From NCBI RefSeq assembly GCF_949987515.2, contig NC_082703.1, positions 10,998,680 to 11,062,679 on the forward strand: a DNA stretch of 64,000 bases, given 5' to 3'. Both the position numbers and the translations under genes were made by a program. The first letter of the stretch is position 1. Every line of letters begins with the position of its first letter. Origin of the DNA: Delphinus delphis (Eukaryota > Chordata > Mammalia > Artiodactyla > Delphinidae). Shown here in pieces: positions 1 through 11,011 of this stretch. Below the pieces are notes generated by a model that saw only the letters and a list, made by a program, of their open reading frames with translations, had not been told where the DNA came from and searched no databases.

Positions 1-1246
1 AGCATGTTGTTTGAATTTTAAAAAACTGAAATATATTTGCATGTGACAGTTCAACATATATCTTAAATATGCAATGTGACTATATACATAGAACAACTGT
101 GAAATTTGGGAAAATTGATTCGTGGAGAAACTGTTTTCAAATCAGATCTTAAAGCAGATTCTAGAAGAGGGGGTCAGAATGCACGGGTGTGTGGTCGGGA
201 AGCTGCACTGCTCTTGAAGGAGGACTAAAAACAGGAAAAAGATATTTGGCACGTAGTTTTCTGCCACCCCACACTCCTCCTACTTGAACCTCAAGTCCTA
301 AAGGTATACTCTAGGGTGGTTGTTTAGTTTCTTGGTGTTTTGATGGTAAGACATAAGAATAACAACACCATGTTGAAAAACATCATCTAGATGTGAAGGC
401 ATAGGGCGCCCTCAGGTTCATCTCTGCTTATGCATGGTCTTTGTTGACAAGCTAAAACTAGTTTGGGGGAATATTCACCAGGATTTTTATTACATTATGA
501 GGCTCATTAATGGCATCCATCTTCTCACTTCAAGAGAGATCCCTTATGCCAGCAACACCAGGCCCTTGGTCAGAGCCAAAGCCAGACCTGACTCACGAAA
601 GTAGAAGGGGCATCCTGGGATTCCACTTCAGATTCCATTAGAGTGTCTACATTCCTCAGGTAGAAGTAGTATGCTACTAAGAATCAGAGCCTCCCGGGCA
701 AAAGACATTAATCCACAGTTACGAACATCTTTCTTCTTTCCCAAGTGGCATGCCACATCCCCAAGGACATCAACATTTACCAAAGCTCTACCTGCTTACT
801 GGACTCCGGTATCCAAGAAAGATGGCCTGGTTGTATCTGACCATAAGCTTAGCTCTCCCAAGATTTCAGTAAACATATTTCTACTGGAGGAAAAGGGGTG
901 GAGTCTAATTTTCCAAAAAGCATCTTATGACTTACCTACTGTATTTCAGAACGGTTCTTTCATGTTAGAACAAGCCTGTCTTCTACCAGTCTCAACTGTT
1001 TACTTCTATCTCTAGCAAACTGATGTAGGTATCCCCTTGCCTAGCTTTCAGGATGTTTGGACTCAAGTTGGCTGCCCTTCAATCCTTGTTTTGTGCCCCA
1101 GCTCTCATCCTATTCTCTCATGGCAGGTAGCATTAAAGGTTAGATGTGGAGGATGGTAAAATAAATGAAAGGGAAATTCCCTCTTCCTCCCTCCAAAGGT
1201 CTTTGCCAATAGGGATGGAAGTAAAGAATCCCAAGCCTACCCCCAC
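1..1246. other. Unassigned unique sequence
   Basis: No repeat, exon or RNA gene is recognised. An open frame of 114 codons at 671-1015 has no recognisable domain and no splice or promoter context, so it is treated as chance. Confidence 0.5.
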
Positions 1247-1398
1247 GTTACGGACCAAATTGTGTCTCCTCAAAATTCGTATGTTGAAGCCCTAAGTTCT
1301 AGTTCCTTAGAATGTGACTGTAAGTATGGTTAGAATGTGATTAAGTACTGTATGGTTAAAGGAGATACGTATGGGTGCCAGGTTGACTAGAGATGGAC
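1247..1398 (+). mobile_element. MaLR-type LTR fragment (MLT1/MST-like)
   Basis: The start matches the usual opening of MaLR long terminal repeats: GGACCAAATTGTGTCTCC followed by a CATATGTTGAAGCCCTAA-like stretch. Similarity fades after about 100 bases, where a second repeat begins at about 1399. There is no internal retroviral sequence. The exact subfamily is not assigned. Confidence 0.55.
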
Positions 1399-1821
1399 TT
1401 GTGATGGTTAATTTTGTGTGTCCACCTGGCTGGGCTATGGTGCCTAGATATTTGATCTAACAGTGTTCTAAGTGTTTCATTGAGGGTGTTTTTGGATGAG
1501 ATTTACATTTAAATTGGCAGACTCTGAGTAAAGCAGATTGCCCCTCTATAATGTGGGTGGGCCTCGTCTAGCTGGTTTAAGACCTGAACAGAACACAAGA
1601 CTGATCTCCCCACACAAGAGGAATCCTGCCAGCAATGACCTTCACACTTGAACTGCAATGTCGGCTCTTCCCTGGGTCTACAGCCTGCTGACCCACCCTG
1701 CAGGTTTTGGACTTGCCTGCCTCCATAATCACATGAGCTAATTCCTTAAAATAAATCTTTCTATATATGTAGACACACATCCTATGAGTTCTGTTCCTCA
1801 GGAGAACCCTGACTAATACCC
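1399..1821 (+). mobile_element. LTR-like repeat opening GATGGTTAATTTT
   Basis: This is a common mammalian medium-reiteration repeat that I know by its start (TGTGATGGTTAATTTTGTGT), an internal GTAAAGCAGATTGCCC-type segment, an AATAAA-like signal near 1751 and the end GAGAACCCTGACTAATAC. TG-start, poly(A)-signal and near-CA end resemble an LTR. I do not recall its database name with certainty. It abuts the MaLR fragment, so one may have inserted in or beside the other. Confidence 0.6.
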
Positions 1822-3055
1822 CCGCCATATCCCATCTGGGCACTCCTGTTCCTATGCTCTGAGTCTGGAAATGATACATGGCAGCGTTTCAGCTGCACTA
1901 GGTTTTAAAGGACCTACTCTACGCAGATGGCTATGTTGAAAGTTCTGGGGATGGAGGGAGCCTTCCTTTTATGGATTACTTTTTACATATGTAACTGAAA
2001 AACTAAATCTATCCCAATGCACCACATTTTTATTGCTGTCACTATTCCTATAGGGCTTTCAACATCAGACTACTACTACCTGCGCTTAGGTGTAGTAATT
2101 GTGCTTCTAGAAAAGGCTGAGGAATAAATTAAGTGATGTGACTGTGTGACATCTTGGTCTGTCCCTTCAGCATTCTTTAAGAGGAGGGTGAAGGATGCTC
2201 CTTTTACATCTTTTTTCCTAGGAGCCTTTCCTTCAAATACCAGGACACCTGCATACATCCTCCACTGGTAGAATCCTAGAATCCACTGGTAGAATCCTAA
2301 AATCCACTGATAGAATCCTAAAATCAAATGTGAGACTAATAATCATGTTGAGAATTGAGAACTTCTTTTCTTCTCCTCCACCAAGACTGGACAAAAGGGG
2401 AGAGAAAATTTTCCTTTAAAAGCAGGCTAAGCAATTCAAGTTATGCTCTATATTCTGGAAGTTTTTAAGGACCTATTATAGACATTGCCAAGTGTGTTAC
2501 TTTCTTATTTGGGTTTTGTCTCCCTATGTTTTCTTCTCAACCCTGAATCTTGTCCTCTTTCCTATAAATATTTTTTATGATACTGTTTATATTTCATTAA
2601 AACAAATATCCTATTTTTAGCCATGTATATTTGTATATAGGTTTGTATGCATGCAATATATAACTTCTCATATGTTGAAAAGTGTAGACACTGAAAATTA
2701 TTTTAAGAATTACAAAAGATACATAATGAATCCTTGACATATTATTCCTACGTGCAGCATTTCCCTGGTATATTATTCAGATCACCTTGTCCCATGTGGG
2801 AATAAGCCCATGACCCTGAGGTTTTGCTACATTCATTTTGCAATTGAAGGGAAAAAAAATACTGTATATGCCAGTTAATTATCCCAGATGTAATCACCAG
2901 CTGCATTCTCTGCTCTGTTTATGAGCGTATTTTACTTCAGGTAAACACTGTAATTCTGGCAGAAAATTCTGCCTGATGAATACAAACCCTGCCATTATGT
3001 ATTCATTTTTTTTTAAAGAACATTTACATGTATACAGGAAAGAATACTAAATTAG
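1822..3055. other. Unassigned sequence, AT-rich to the right
   Basis: Apart from the small tandem repeat at 2262-2324, nothing is recognised. The part from about 2460 to 2720 is AT-rich with many TATAT and TTTAT strings. Open frames here are short and featureless. Confidence 0.5.
2262..2324 (+). repeat. Three-copy 21 bp tandem repeat
   Basis: Three consecutive 21-base units begin at 2262, 2283 and 2304, each of the form CCACTG(G/A)TAGAATCCTA(G/A)AAT. Units differ by one base each. There are no spacers between the units, so this is a minisatellite-like duplication. Confidence 0.9.
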
Positions 3056-3250
3056 AGGAAAGGAAACTTGGATTCTGGTCTTGGCGCTGCCACCCTGATT
3101 CTAGGCAAGTTAATTAGTCTCAGTTTCCACATCTGTAAATTGGGATAATACAATTTACTTTACAGGGTGGCTGTGAAAGGTAAAAGGAATAGTTTATGTG
3201 AAATTTTGCAGTACTTGCACATAGCTTTTGCTCAGTTATTTACTGTTTAA
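3056..3250 (+). mobile_element. MIR SINE
   Basis: The MIR core is readable in order: CTTGGATTCTGGTCTTGGC, GGCAAGTTAATTAGTCTCAG, TTTCCACATCTGTAAATTGG, then the part ending near TTTGCTCAGTTATT. It is strongly diverged, as expected for this ancient tRNA-derived SINE. Confidence 0.85.
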
Positions 3251-4640
3251 CCCATTCTCCTCTATAAAGAAAATAAGTACGGTATCTGCTTTATATTTTA
3301 AGTATACCATGAGGAAAAAATACAATGATAATGACAAATACTCTTAGGGGTACCTTAAAAGGGAAATGCAAATATAAATATGATCAGTCACGTGTGTGTT
3401 TGTGTTTTGCTCTACATTCTGTGTTAAACCCATTCGTCTTAGTCCTTGTTGGACAGCACCCATCGGCATAACTGGTATTTCTAACTTCCTCCCATGTGCC
3501 CGTCCCAGCTTTTAAGCCCAGTTCAATTCAGCGTGAAAAACGTCAGCGGAAATGGTTCAGAAATGGTTGACAGAGGGTCACGTCATTGTTCGCGGTGGCA
3601 ATGCATGAATAACTGCTAGTTAATATCTTAATTCTGATGACAGGATTCACATGCACAGGACAGTGCTAGCCAGCTGGAGAGAACCGTCAGCTGAACAGAG
3701 GGTGAGTCATTAATTCATTTTCTCAGGTCTGGGCAGTTCAAGTGCAATTCACAAAAGTAAGGGAGGTTCTGTCTGTCAGGAAAGTGGTCTGAGAAAAAGG
3801 AGCCATGGAGATTTCTTCCATGGATACTGAAAGAAGTTAATAAACAAAGCTCAGCAAGGTAAAACTGTTTGGAGAGATGTTCATTCATAAAACCAAGGTT
3901 TCGGTTTTTTCGGTCCAGTCACATTAACGCAGGCAGAGCTCAGGCTCAGCACTTTCTATAGGCACTTAGGTACTACGCTAGAACTATGTATATCCTCTTG
4001 GACTACTTATCGGTTGCTTGTTTTGGAGGAATTTTTTGGGGTGTGGGAGAGTGGTTTCTCTTTCATAAAAACGGAAAAGGACACCACCACTCAATATTAT
4101 ACTGTATGGTTAATTCAAATTGCTCTGGGAGGTGGGCTGTACTGACTTCTCAGTGACTTGAAAGAGCTCCAATACTGTTCTTCAGATGGAGACAGAGAGA
4201 ATTCAACCTCCAGTAGGAAGGAACTGGTGTTTTATCCATAAGGCCTCTTATAGCCCTCCCCACGTGCCCCGCGTGCTGCTTCCCCTAATTTCAGATCAAA
4301 CTGCTTACCATTTTCAGAGAGAAACCTGAGCACTTAGTGTCTGTATCAAGTTCCTAATATCAGAGGTTTCAAACTCAATGGAAACTTAATCTTTTTTTTT
4401 CCAGCTAATAGACTATTGTGATGCCTCGTTCTATAATTTTACTTATTTTACCAGCTTTAAAATTTTTTTTCAGGGCAATACATGCTCAACGTAAAAAATT
4501 TAGAAATGCTAAAAAGCACAAAGAAGAAAGTCAAAATAACCTATGATCATATGAATCACTTAATTAACCTATATTTACTGCATCTATTATATGTCAGTGG
4601 CTGTGGATACCAATGCGGGTTAACACCTGTGGTCTAGAGT
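3251..4640. other. Unassigned unique sequence
   Basis: No feature is supported. The part at 4465-4560 (ACATGCTCAACGTAAAAAAT onward, with AAAGCACAAAGAAGAAA) resembles the tail of an old L1-family LINE but is too diverged to call. Confidence 0.45.
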
Positions 4641-4800
4641 CAGAAACACAAGTAAGTGAATATTAATATTCATGCTTGCTGTGGTTAATCCTTTTTAAAG
4701 GGGGGTTAGTTAATCTTTCTTACTAAGTACAACCATAATGTGATATTATGAGAAGAATGTTGAAATAGATTCAGAAGCCCCGGGCTCTAGATTAAACTGT
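4641..4800 (+). repeat. Direct duplication, copy 1
   Basis: About 155 bases here align with 5709-5862 in the same orientation at roughly 80 percent identity by eye. The best shared block is GTGATATTATGAGAAGAATG. Flanks on both sides do not align. It is not a repeat family I recognise; the right end grades into sequence faintly like MIR. Confidence 0.8.
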
Positions 4801-5708
4801 CTTACTGGTTGACCTAAGATAGAGCACCTAAGTTTTTAAAAACCCTTTAGTATCTTCTATATCTATAGAGTATATACATACATATATATATATTTATATG
4901 TAAAATATATATATCTACTTCCCATAACGTCCCTTTCTATAACTATATTCTATGAGTTTTACTATCAGTAACCAATATGCCCAGTTCTTTTCATTGGCAA
5001 CTGTTCAAACGGGGCCCAGCATCATGTTTTTGTAAATTAGCGTTAGGATTTTCCGTCATAATAATTTGGCGTAAGATACGGATGAACTTACCATTCACTT
5101 GGATGTTCCTTAAAGTATTTATCTACATGATTTAACTTTGTCCCAAACCTCTTCCAAACAAACTGAACAAAAACACTCAACTTGAACTACAATAACAATA
5201 ATATTCCTGAGCTATCTCAGACTTTTTTTTTTTTTTTTTTAGTACTTAACAATAAACTTCCGATCACTTAAGAGTACGAAACACATTTCAGTTTAAACAC
5301 ATGAACCGTGCACACGGGATGGATCACACAGACAAAACAAAACCAAAAGTGATAAATAAAATCAAAGCCTGACTAGAACTGCTCCATTTCTAATCAGTGC
5401 TTTGAACTCTGCAGGGCCCCGAATGTTTCCCTAAAACTGCATGGTTCATGAAAAGTCCAAGAACAGTAAATCACGCCAATTTGGATAATATTAATGGTAA
5501 ACATCCCCTGATTCTATAAAGGAGTTCTTAAGTCATTTGGGAATCGAAGAACAGAGGAGAAAAAAGACATGAGAACAAGAAAGTATATGCTTCATTGCAG
5601 TGGGAAAGAAAGAGAAAACAGAAGACATAAAGTAACTTGCTGGAGGATTCTCTCCTGCAGTAACATCTGTACAGCACTCAAGTAATGCTATAGGCAGACC
5701 TACCAATT
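4801..5708. other. Spacer between the two duplicate copies
   Basis: It contains a TA-rich tract (about 4861-4915, alternating TATATA and TATATG) and an 18-base T run at 5223-5240. The T run could be the tail of a minus-strand retroposon, but no TTTATT signal or flanking target duplication is visible. Otherwise unassigned. Confidence 0.5.
4861..4915. repeat. TA-rich low-complexity tract
   Basis: Imperfect (TA)n and (TATATG)n tract, about 55 bases. Confidence 0.75.
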
Positions 5709-5862
5709 CGGAAACACAAGTCAGTGGATACTAATACTATGCTTGCGTGGTTAAAAATTTTTAAAAGAAGGGTTAATCTCATTTATTAAGTACAACCACA
5801 ATGTGATATTATGAGAAGAATGCTGAAATAGTTTCGAAGGCCTTGGGTTCTAGATTAGATCC
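5709..5862 (+). repeat. Direct duplication, copy 2
   Basis: Second copy of the unit at 4641-4800, about 1068 bases downstream. Small indels occur in the first third, and the middle is nearly identical. Confidence 0.8.
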
Positions 5863-6089
5863 TGTTTTCCTGATATACACCTGATTTATTCTTTTTATTA
5901 TGGCATGAGCAGTAACTTCTTGGTTTGGTGATTATTTAATATGGTAAGTCATGGAGGAGTTTGGGGGCTTATATCTTTGGGGGTGAAAAGCTCCAGATAA
6001 ATGTTCGAGGTTGTCTTTACAGAGTAGCTCTATGAGAGCTCTCATTTCAGTCAAGGGCTAACACTTACATGGAGCCTGCCCCAGCCCAG
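5863..6089. other. Unassigned sequence
   Basis: No feature recognised. Confidence 0.4.
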
Positions 6090-6290
6090 GTGATGTTCTA
6101 GTAAACCACACACAGTAACTCATTTAACTTACCACAATCATCCATGAGGCAGATCCTATCATCATCCCTATTTTGCACGAAGAGAATGAGGCAACTTGCC
6201 AAAAAGCACACAGCAACAAGTAGTGGATCTGAGATTTGAATTTAGGCCATCTTAATCCAGAGGCCTTGTTTTAACTACTGTATGTCTTTC
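6090..6290 (-). mobile_element. MIR SINE
   Basis: Reverse-complement MIR core: AACTCATTTAACTTACCACA, CATGAGGCAGATCCTATCAT, GAGAATGAGGCAACTTGCCA, then AGTGGATCTGAGATTTGAAT. The order and spacing match MIR read from the other strand. Confidence 0.85.
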
Positions 6291-8585
6291 AAGTCATTTT
6301 AAAATTAAACCTGTTCTACCTCTTGATTGTTCATAGGGATTGGAAGGAATAATCAATAATTTGTTCATCAATAATCAATAAGTTGTTCATAAATACCACC
6401 CAGTAATTAACAAATGCGGCTACAATGAAAGAAATCTACAACGTTCATTGTTCTCTCCACATGGCCATTTTCATCATGAATTCATAAGAGAGACACTGAC
6501 TGGGAATGAAACGGCCTGAATTACTTTTAACGTCCTAATAAACAGAACAGAGGAAGGGAATGTGGCAAATCAATAAGCTGGATACTTAGAACTGCCAGAC
6601 ACGCCATCCCTGCGGACCCACACCCACTTTCCTGTAAAGCTTCAGCAGCAAACTAAACACTGGGAGGGCTACACAGTTCCATTTTCTGAACAGAAAGGAG
6701 AATCGAACACATTTCATGGGGCCACTTTGTTAAAACCATACCCTTTAGTCTGCAATTAAAATCTCAAGGATTCTTTTTAAACCTATATTTAAATATGAGA
6801 CTCAAGCTTCTACAATAATTATCAAGCTTGACTATCTGACTTCCCTACTCCCATCAGGTTCAAACAGTATAGGAACTGTCATGGGGAGCTGTTACAGCAA
6901 TAAGAGGTGACAGCTGACTGCTGGAGAGAAGACGAGTAACACTCAAAAGTTGATGAGGAAGAGTCTGTGCTTTGGGATGAAGAACGCACGCCCACACTGA
7001 CGACCCTGAGTAGACGTCACAGAAAATATTAAGTTCGAGTCATCATCCCATGCCTAGTATAATACCTCTTGGAAGAGTTACATTAGTAACTGTTTCATGA
7101 AATTTTGGTGGTTGCAGTTGAGAAGGTTAACTGCCTTAGTTAACTTTCTGGAAGATGTATTTGTCTAGTGATTTCTGTGCAATGTAGGACATTTTTTTTG
7201 TTAATAATATCTGATATCCAATAAGTCAACCAGCCCAATTCTGGATAAAGGACTATTCGCTCTAAATGTGCCTAACAATATTTAGAAGAACCTGACAAAT
7301 GAGATTGGTGGGACATAAAAAGGAAAATACTTTTAATCTATGGTTGCCTGCATAATGATAAAACTGCAAATGAAAAATTTTAATTTCAATTACCTGAATG
7401 TATTCCTTATAAAAAATAAACCAACTGTGTATTTGAAACACCTCAGTCATTCACTGAACTTTCAACATCTATGCTTATGTGCGGAATTGCATAGATGCAG
7501 CCTAAACGGCTGTTAGTAAATGCTTAGAAACGTTTTCCTGGCAGGGTAGTAATAGTTTTCTGTCTCATATTTCCATTCTGTAAAGTGAGGGTGGTGTTAG
7601 ATACATCATCTGGCTGTCAGACACTCAGGCTTTAGAAAAGAGAGACACATAAACAGAGCAATTTGGTTATAATTCTATGATAAGAAACTGCCACTAAGAG
7701 CTGGGTGCCACTCTGCTTTTTAAGGATAAAGTCTACTACAGAGAAATCTGCCAGGACTTTTCCATTTTTATTCCCGTTTTCTATTTTCTACATTTGAACT
7801 CAGTAATCCTTCGTATATTTTGTCAGAGCCTAAGCTTTCTCCTCAGTTCCAATTTCCCCCTTATTAACCTGAAATAAAATTCTATGAAGCTCTGCACAGA
7901 AAAATTACAGGATCAAATGGAAAGGCTGCATCAGCTATCTCCTGTCTCAAGCTTCTGCTTAATGTTCTAAAGACGAGATAGGGAGTGACTGGGAATACCC
8001 AAGGGGTAGGAAAACAAATTATTGGAATAGATGCCCGTGCCTCATAACGGGATATCTACAGAGATAGAAACCAGAACTTTCTATTAGCTACTTTCCCTAT
8101 GTACTGACTTCCTAAAAATAACCTCAGGCTATCTCTTTGGCCAAATTCTTTCCCAAGACCTGATGTCAGACACTATATTTAGGAGAGTAGCAAATAGGAA
8201 GATTTCATCTGTTCATTCAAAATTTCCCTTAACACAGCAACAGATGTGGGTAAGAAGAACTAACAAGGTCCAGAAAAACTTAAGCAAAAGACTTGAAACT
8301 GTAGTAACTGAAGCGGGCAGAGCTATGGAGAAGTTGTAGCCATTAGCGTCATCACGGAACTGGTTTGTTTTTCAGAAATTAACACCATCAGTTTTTGAAG
8401 ACATTCACTTGTTTGCCATTAAGCAGGCTGGGCCGGAAGAAATGTAAATGTGAACTTTCGAAGCACCTTAGATCAAGCTAGCAGTACCCATATAGACCTG
8501 CCATCACCTAACTGCCTTGGGATATGAAATTGAAAATAGCTGTTAATGTATTAAGGACTCACATTACAGGAATCGGATAACTGAA
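6291..8585. other. Unassigned unique sequence
   Basis: Nothing recognised over 2.3 kb apart from a small imperfect tandem (AATCAATAA / TTGTTCAT units) near 6349-6395. Open frames are short, such as 62 codons on the minus strand at 7262-7450, with no domain. Confidence 0.5.
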
Positions 8586-8712
8586 TCACCAAAACTACCT
8601 CAGAGATCAGAGAGGTTAAGTAATGGTAAACAACATAACTTGGAAACAACAGAGCTGAGACTCAAACCCAGGTTTATTTGACTACAAAGCCCTGTGCTCA
8701 ACCACTGCCTCA
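8586..8712 (-). mobile_element. MIR SINE fragment
   Basis: Reverse-complement MIR: CAGAGAGGTTAAGTAATGG, CAGAGCTGAGACTCAAACCC, then GCCCTGTGCTCAACCACTGC. This is the 5' half of the family. Confidence 0.8.
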
Positions 8713-9000
8713 GATGTTTCCCCAAAACGCCCTTGCACCTGCTCAGGAATACTTTCTCACCTCACCTTTTTTCCAAGAAAAATAGGTGCTCCCCACACTT
8801 CCTCAAGTCTTTTAAACTTCCTAGTTAATGGTTCCTTCCCAGAAGGAAGGAACGTGGCTAATCTAGAAAGCAGATTCACGCAATTAACCGAGACGGTAAC
8901 ACTTCACTGATAAGAGAGCTGGCCAGGACCAGGCTAAGTCAGGTAGACCTTACATATATAGCCTTCAACGAGAAAACTTGAGAGGATCCTGTCTAATGTT

Positions 9001-9013
9001 AAAAGTTCGTTCA
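9001..9013 (+). repeat. Left target-site duplication of the retrocopy
   Basis: AAAAGTTCGTTCA, matched at 9365-9377 by AAAAGTTCATTCA (12 of 13 identical). Confidence 0.7.
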
Positions 9014-9364
9014 CAAAATACTTCAAGTAATTTTAAATAATCAAATATCAATTAAACCCATATAAAGTATTTGCATGTTCCTGTTTTAAAGTAAAAACCT
9101 AACTGTGAGAAACATCTTGAACTGTGATAGAGTGCAACATGGAAAAAAGAACGCTGAAAGATCTGAGTTATCAAAGAAATTATATCTATCTCTCTATATT
9201 GAAATTTTTTTGCTACCCCTTAGTAGCTATTGATTGCAGTTACTTTAATTATGGGGAAATCCATGATGTATATTTTTAAGATGTCTCAAAAATTATTCTT
9301 TAAGTTTTACCAATGCACCTAAGTATTTAAAATAAAAATGTGTATTTCTTATTGTAAAAAAAAA
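9014..9364 (+). pseudogene. Retrocopied mRNA 3' end (processed-pseudogene fragment)
   Basis: About 350 bases carry the three marks of LINE-mediated retrotransposition of a cellular mRNA. There is an AATAAA signal at 9331-9336, an A run starting at 9356 (about 20 bases after the signal, a normal cleavage distance), and a 13-base target-site duplication (9001-9013 and 9365-9377) with one mismatch. The body is AT-rich with no open frame, as expected for a 3'UTR truncated at its 5' end. It lacks SINE promoter boxes and does not look like L1. The parent gene cannot be named from this sequence alone. An unfamiliar SINE or LINE tail is the main alternative. Confidence 0.6.
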
Positions 9365-9484
9365 AAAAGTTCATTCATATATAAACCGAGTGCTAATCTT
9401 TAGTACATGCATATCCTACCACTGTGCAGTTTTACAACTGACCAATGATATCATCTGGAATTATTTACTGCAAAAATATCATCA

Positions 9485-9931
9485 AACTGTTTACTAAGTG
9501 CCTCCCACTGAGCCAAGCACTAGCAATTCAAAAGTGAACATGAAGGATAAAAATGTTACTGTCATGGTGGTCCACACACGAGATAAGACAAATAAATAAC
9601 CAACATAAACCATAATGTGCTAGGAAGGAGGCTGAGAGTGATGGGCTGACTCAGGTGAGGCTGAGAGTGGAAAATAAAGGACATGGTTCTGTAAAAGGGT
9701 AGAGAATAGACTCTCAGGCAGAGAGAAGAGCAGGTAAAAGGCCTCTAGGTGGCATAGAGCTTGGTGTGTGCTGGGAACTGAGAACAGAGGCAAGCTGAGG
9801 GAAGGCGGGAGGAAGCAGGGTTTGATGAGTAATGTGGGAAAGTACTACAAGACAAAATGGGAGAGAATGAAAGAGGTCTGGTTATGATGTCAAGTTCAGA
9901 TCTGAATGGTAAGTGCAATAAGAATCCACTG
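9485..9931 (-). mobile_element. L2 LINE 3' region, part 1 of 2
   Basis: Read on the minus strand this is the L2 3' part; on the plus strand it shows the typical ACTAAGTGCCTCCCACTGAG, AGACAAATAAATAACCA, GCCTCTAGGTGGCATAGAGC and AAGTGCAATAAGAATCCACT blocks. It stops exactly where the older L1 begins and resumes at 15918 with the next expected L2 sequence (TTTTAAGC onward), so both pieces are one element split by insertion. Confidence 0.8.
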
Positions 9932-9939
9932 AACACTTT
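9932..9939 (+). repeat. Left target-site duplication of the older L1
   Basis: AACACTTT, repeated at 15916-15923 on the other side of the composite insertion. Confidence 0.6.
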
Positions 9940-10096
9940 ATTATTGAAATACGGCTGATTTACAATATTGTGTTAGTTTTAGGTATATGGTGTAGTAATT
10001 TGGGGTTTTTTTTTTGCAGATTATATTCCATTATAGGTTATTACAAGATATTGGGCATAATTCCCTGAGCTATACAGTATATCCTTGTTGCTTATC
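9940..10096 (-). mobile_element. Older L1 3'UTR, left part
   Basis: This is the end of a cetartiodactyl L1 3'UTR read in reverse (ATTATTGAAATACGGCTGAT, AATATTGTGTTAGTTTTAGG, GGTTATTACAAGATATTGGG). It is cut at 10096 by L1-A and continues at 15436. Confidence 0.85.
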
Positions 10097-10460
10097 TTTT
10101 TTTTTAACATCTTTATTAGACTATAATTGCTTTACAATGGTGTTATTTTCTGCTTTATAACAAAGTGAATCAGCTATATGTATACATATGTTCCCATATC
10201 TCCTGCCTCTTGTGTCTCCCTCCCACCCTCCCCATCCCATCCCTCTAGGTGGTCACAAAGCACCAAGCTGATCTCCCTGTGCTGTGCAGCTGCTTCCCAC
10301 TAGCTATCTATTTTACATTTGGTAGAGTATATATGTCCATGCCACTCTCTCACTTCTCTCAGCTTACCCTTCCCCCTCCCGTGTACTCAAGCCCATTCTC
10401 TACATCTGCGTCTTTATTCCTGTCCTGCCCCTAGGTTCTTCAGAAACTTTTTTTCTTTTT
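10097..10460 (-). other. L1-A 3'UTR
   Basis: About 364 bases from the ORF2 stop to the poly(A). On the plus strand it carries a C-rich stretch (CTCCCTCCCACCCTCCCC), which is the G-rich tract typical of mammalian L1 3'UTRs on the sense strand. The sense strand ends GTCTAATAAAGATGTT plus A run, so AATAAA lies just before the tail. Confidence 0.85.
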
Positions 10461-11005
10461 TTAGATTCCATATATATGTGTTAGCATGTGGTATTTGTTT
10501 TTCTCTTTCTCACTTACTTCATCCTGTGTGACAGACTCTAGGTCCATCCACCTAACTACAAATAACTTAATTTCATTTCTTTTTATGGATGAGTAATATT
10601 CCATTGTATATATGTGCCACATCTTCTTTATCCCTTCATCTGTTGATGGACACTTAGGTTGCTTCCATGTCCTGGCTATTGTAAATAGAGCTGCAATGAA
10701 CATTGTGGTACATGACTCTTTTCGAATTATGGTTTTCTCAGGGTATATGCCCAGTAGTGGGATTGCTGGGGCGTATGGTAGTTCCATTTTTAGTTTTTTA
10801 AGGAACCTCCATACTGCTCTCCATAGTGACTGTATCAATTTACATTCCCACCAACAGTGCAGGAGGATTCCCTTCTCTCCACACCCTCTCCATCATTTAT
10901 TGTTTGTAGATTTTTTTGGTGATGGCCATTATGACTGGTGTGAGGTGATACCTCATTGTAGTTTTGATTTGCATTTTTCTGATGATTAGTGATGTTGAGC
11001 AGCTT
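10461..11005 (-). pseudogene. L1-A ORF2 C-terminal remnant
   Basis: The open stretch 10461-10838 encodes 125 residues of the L1 ORF2 C-terminus. It includes [47 protein letters not shown] and [17 protein letters not shown], and ends at a natural-looking stop. Upstream, the family's cysteine motif (CX3CX7HX4C) is damaged: the first cysteine position reads TGA (10895-10893), while the downstream TGT, CAC and TGT positions remain. The join to the N-terminal half lies at about 11003-11012, where the reverse-transcriptase region has been lost. In an active element this region binds RNA during target-primed reverse transcription; here it is a relic. Confidence 0.9.
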
Positions 11006-11011
11006 CTGACT

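Noticed and set aside
2262..2324. CRISPR-like array
   Set aside because: Units are contiguous with no spacers, and the genome is mammalian.
5223..5240. Poly(T) as the tail of a minus-strand processed pseudogene
   Set aside because: No poly(A) signal on the minus strand near it and no flanking duplication found.
10612..10989. 125-codon plus-strand frame mirroring a minus-strand frame
   Set aside because: Antisense shadow of the L1 ORF2 C-terminus; the minus strand carries the recognisable protein.
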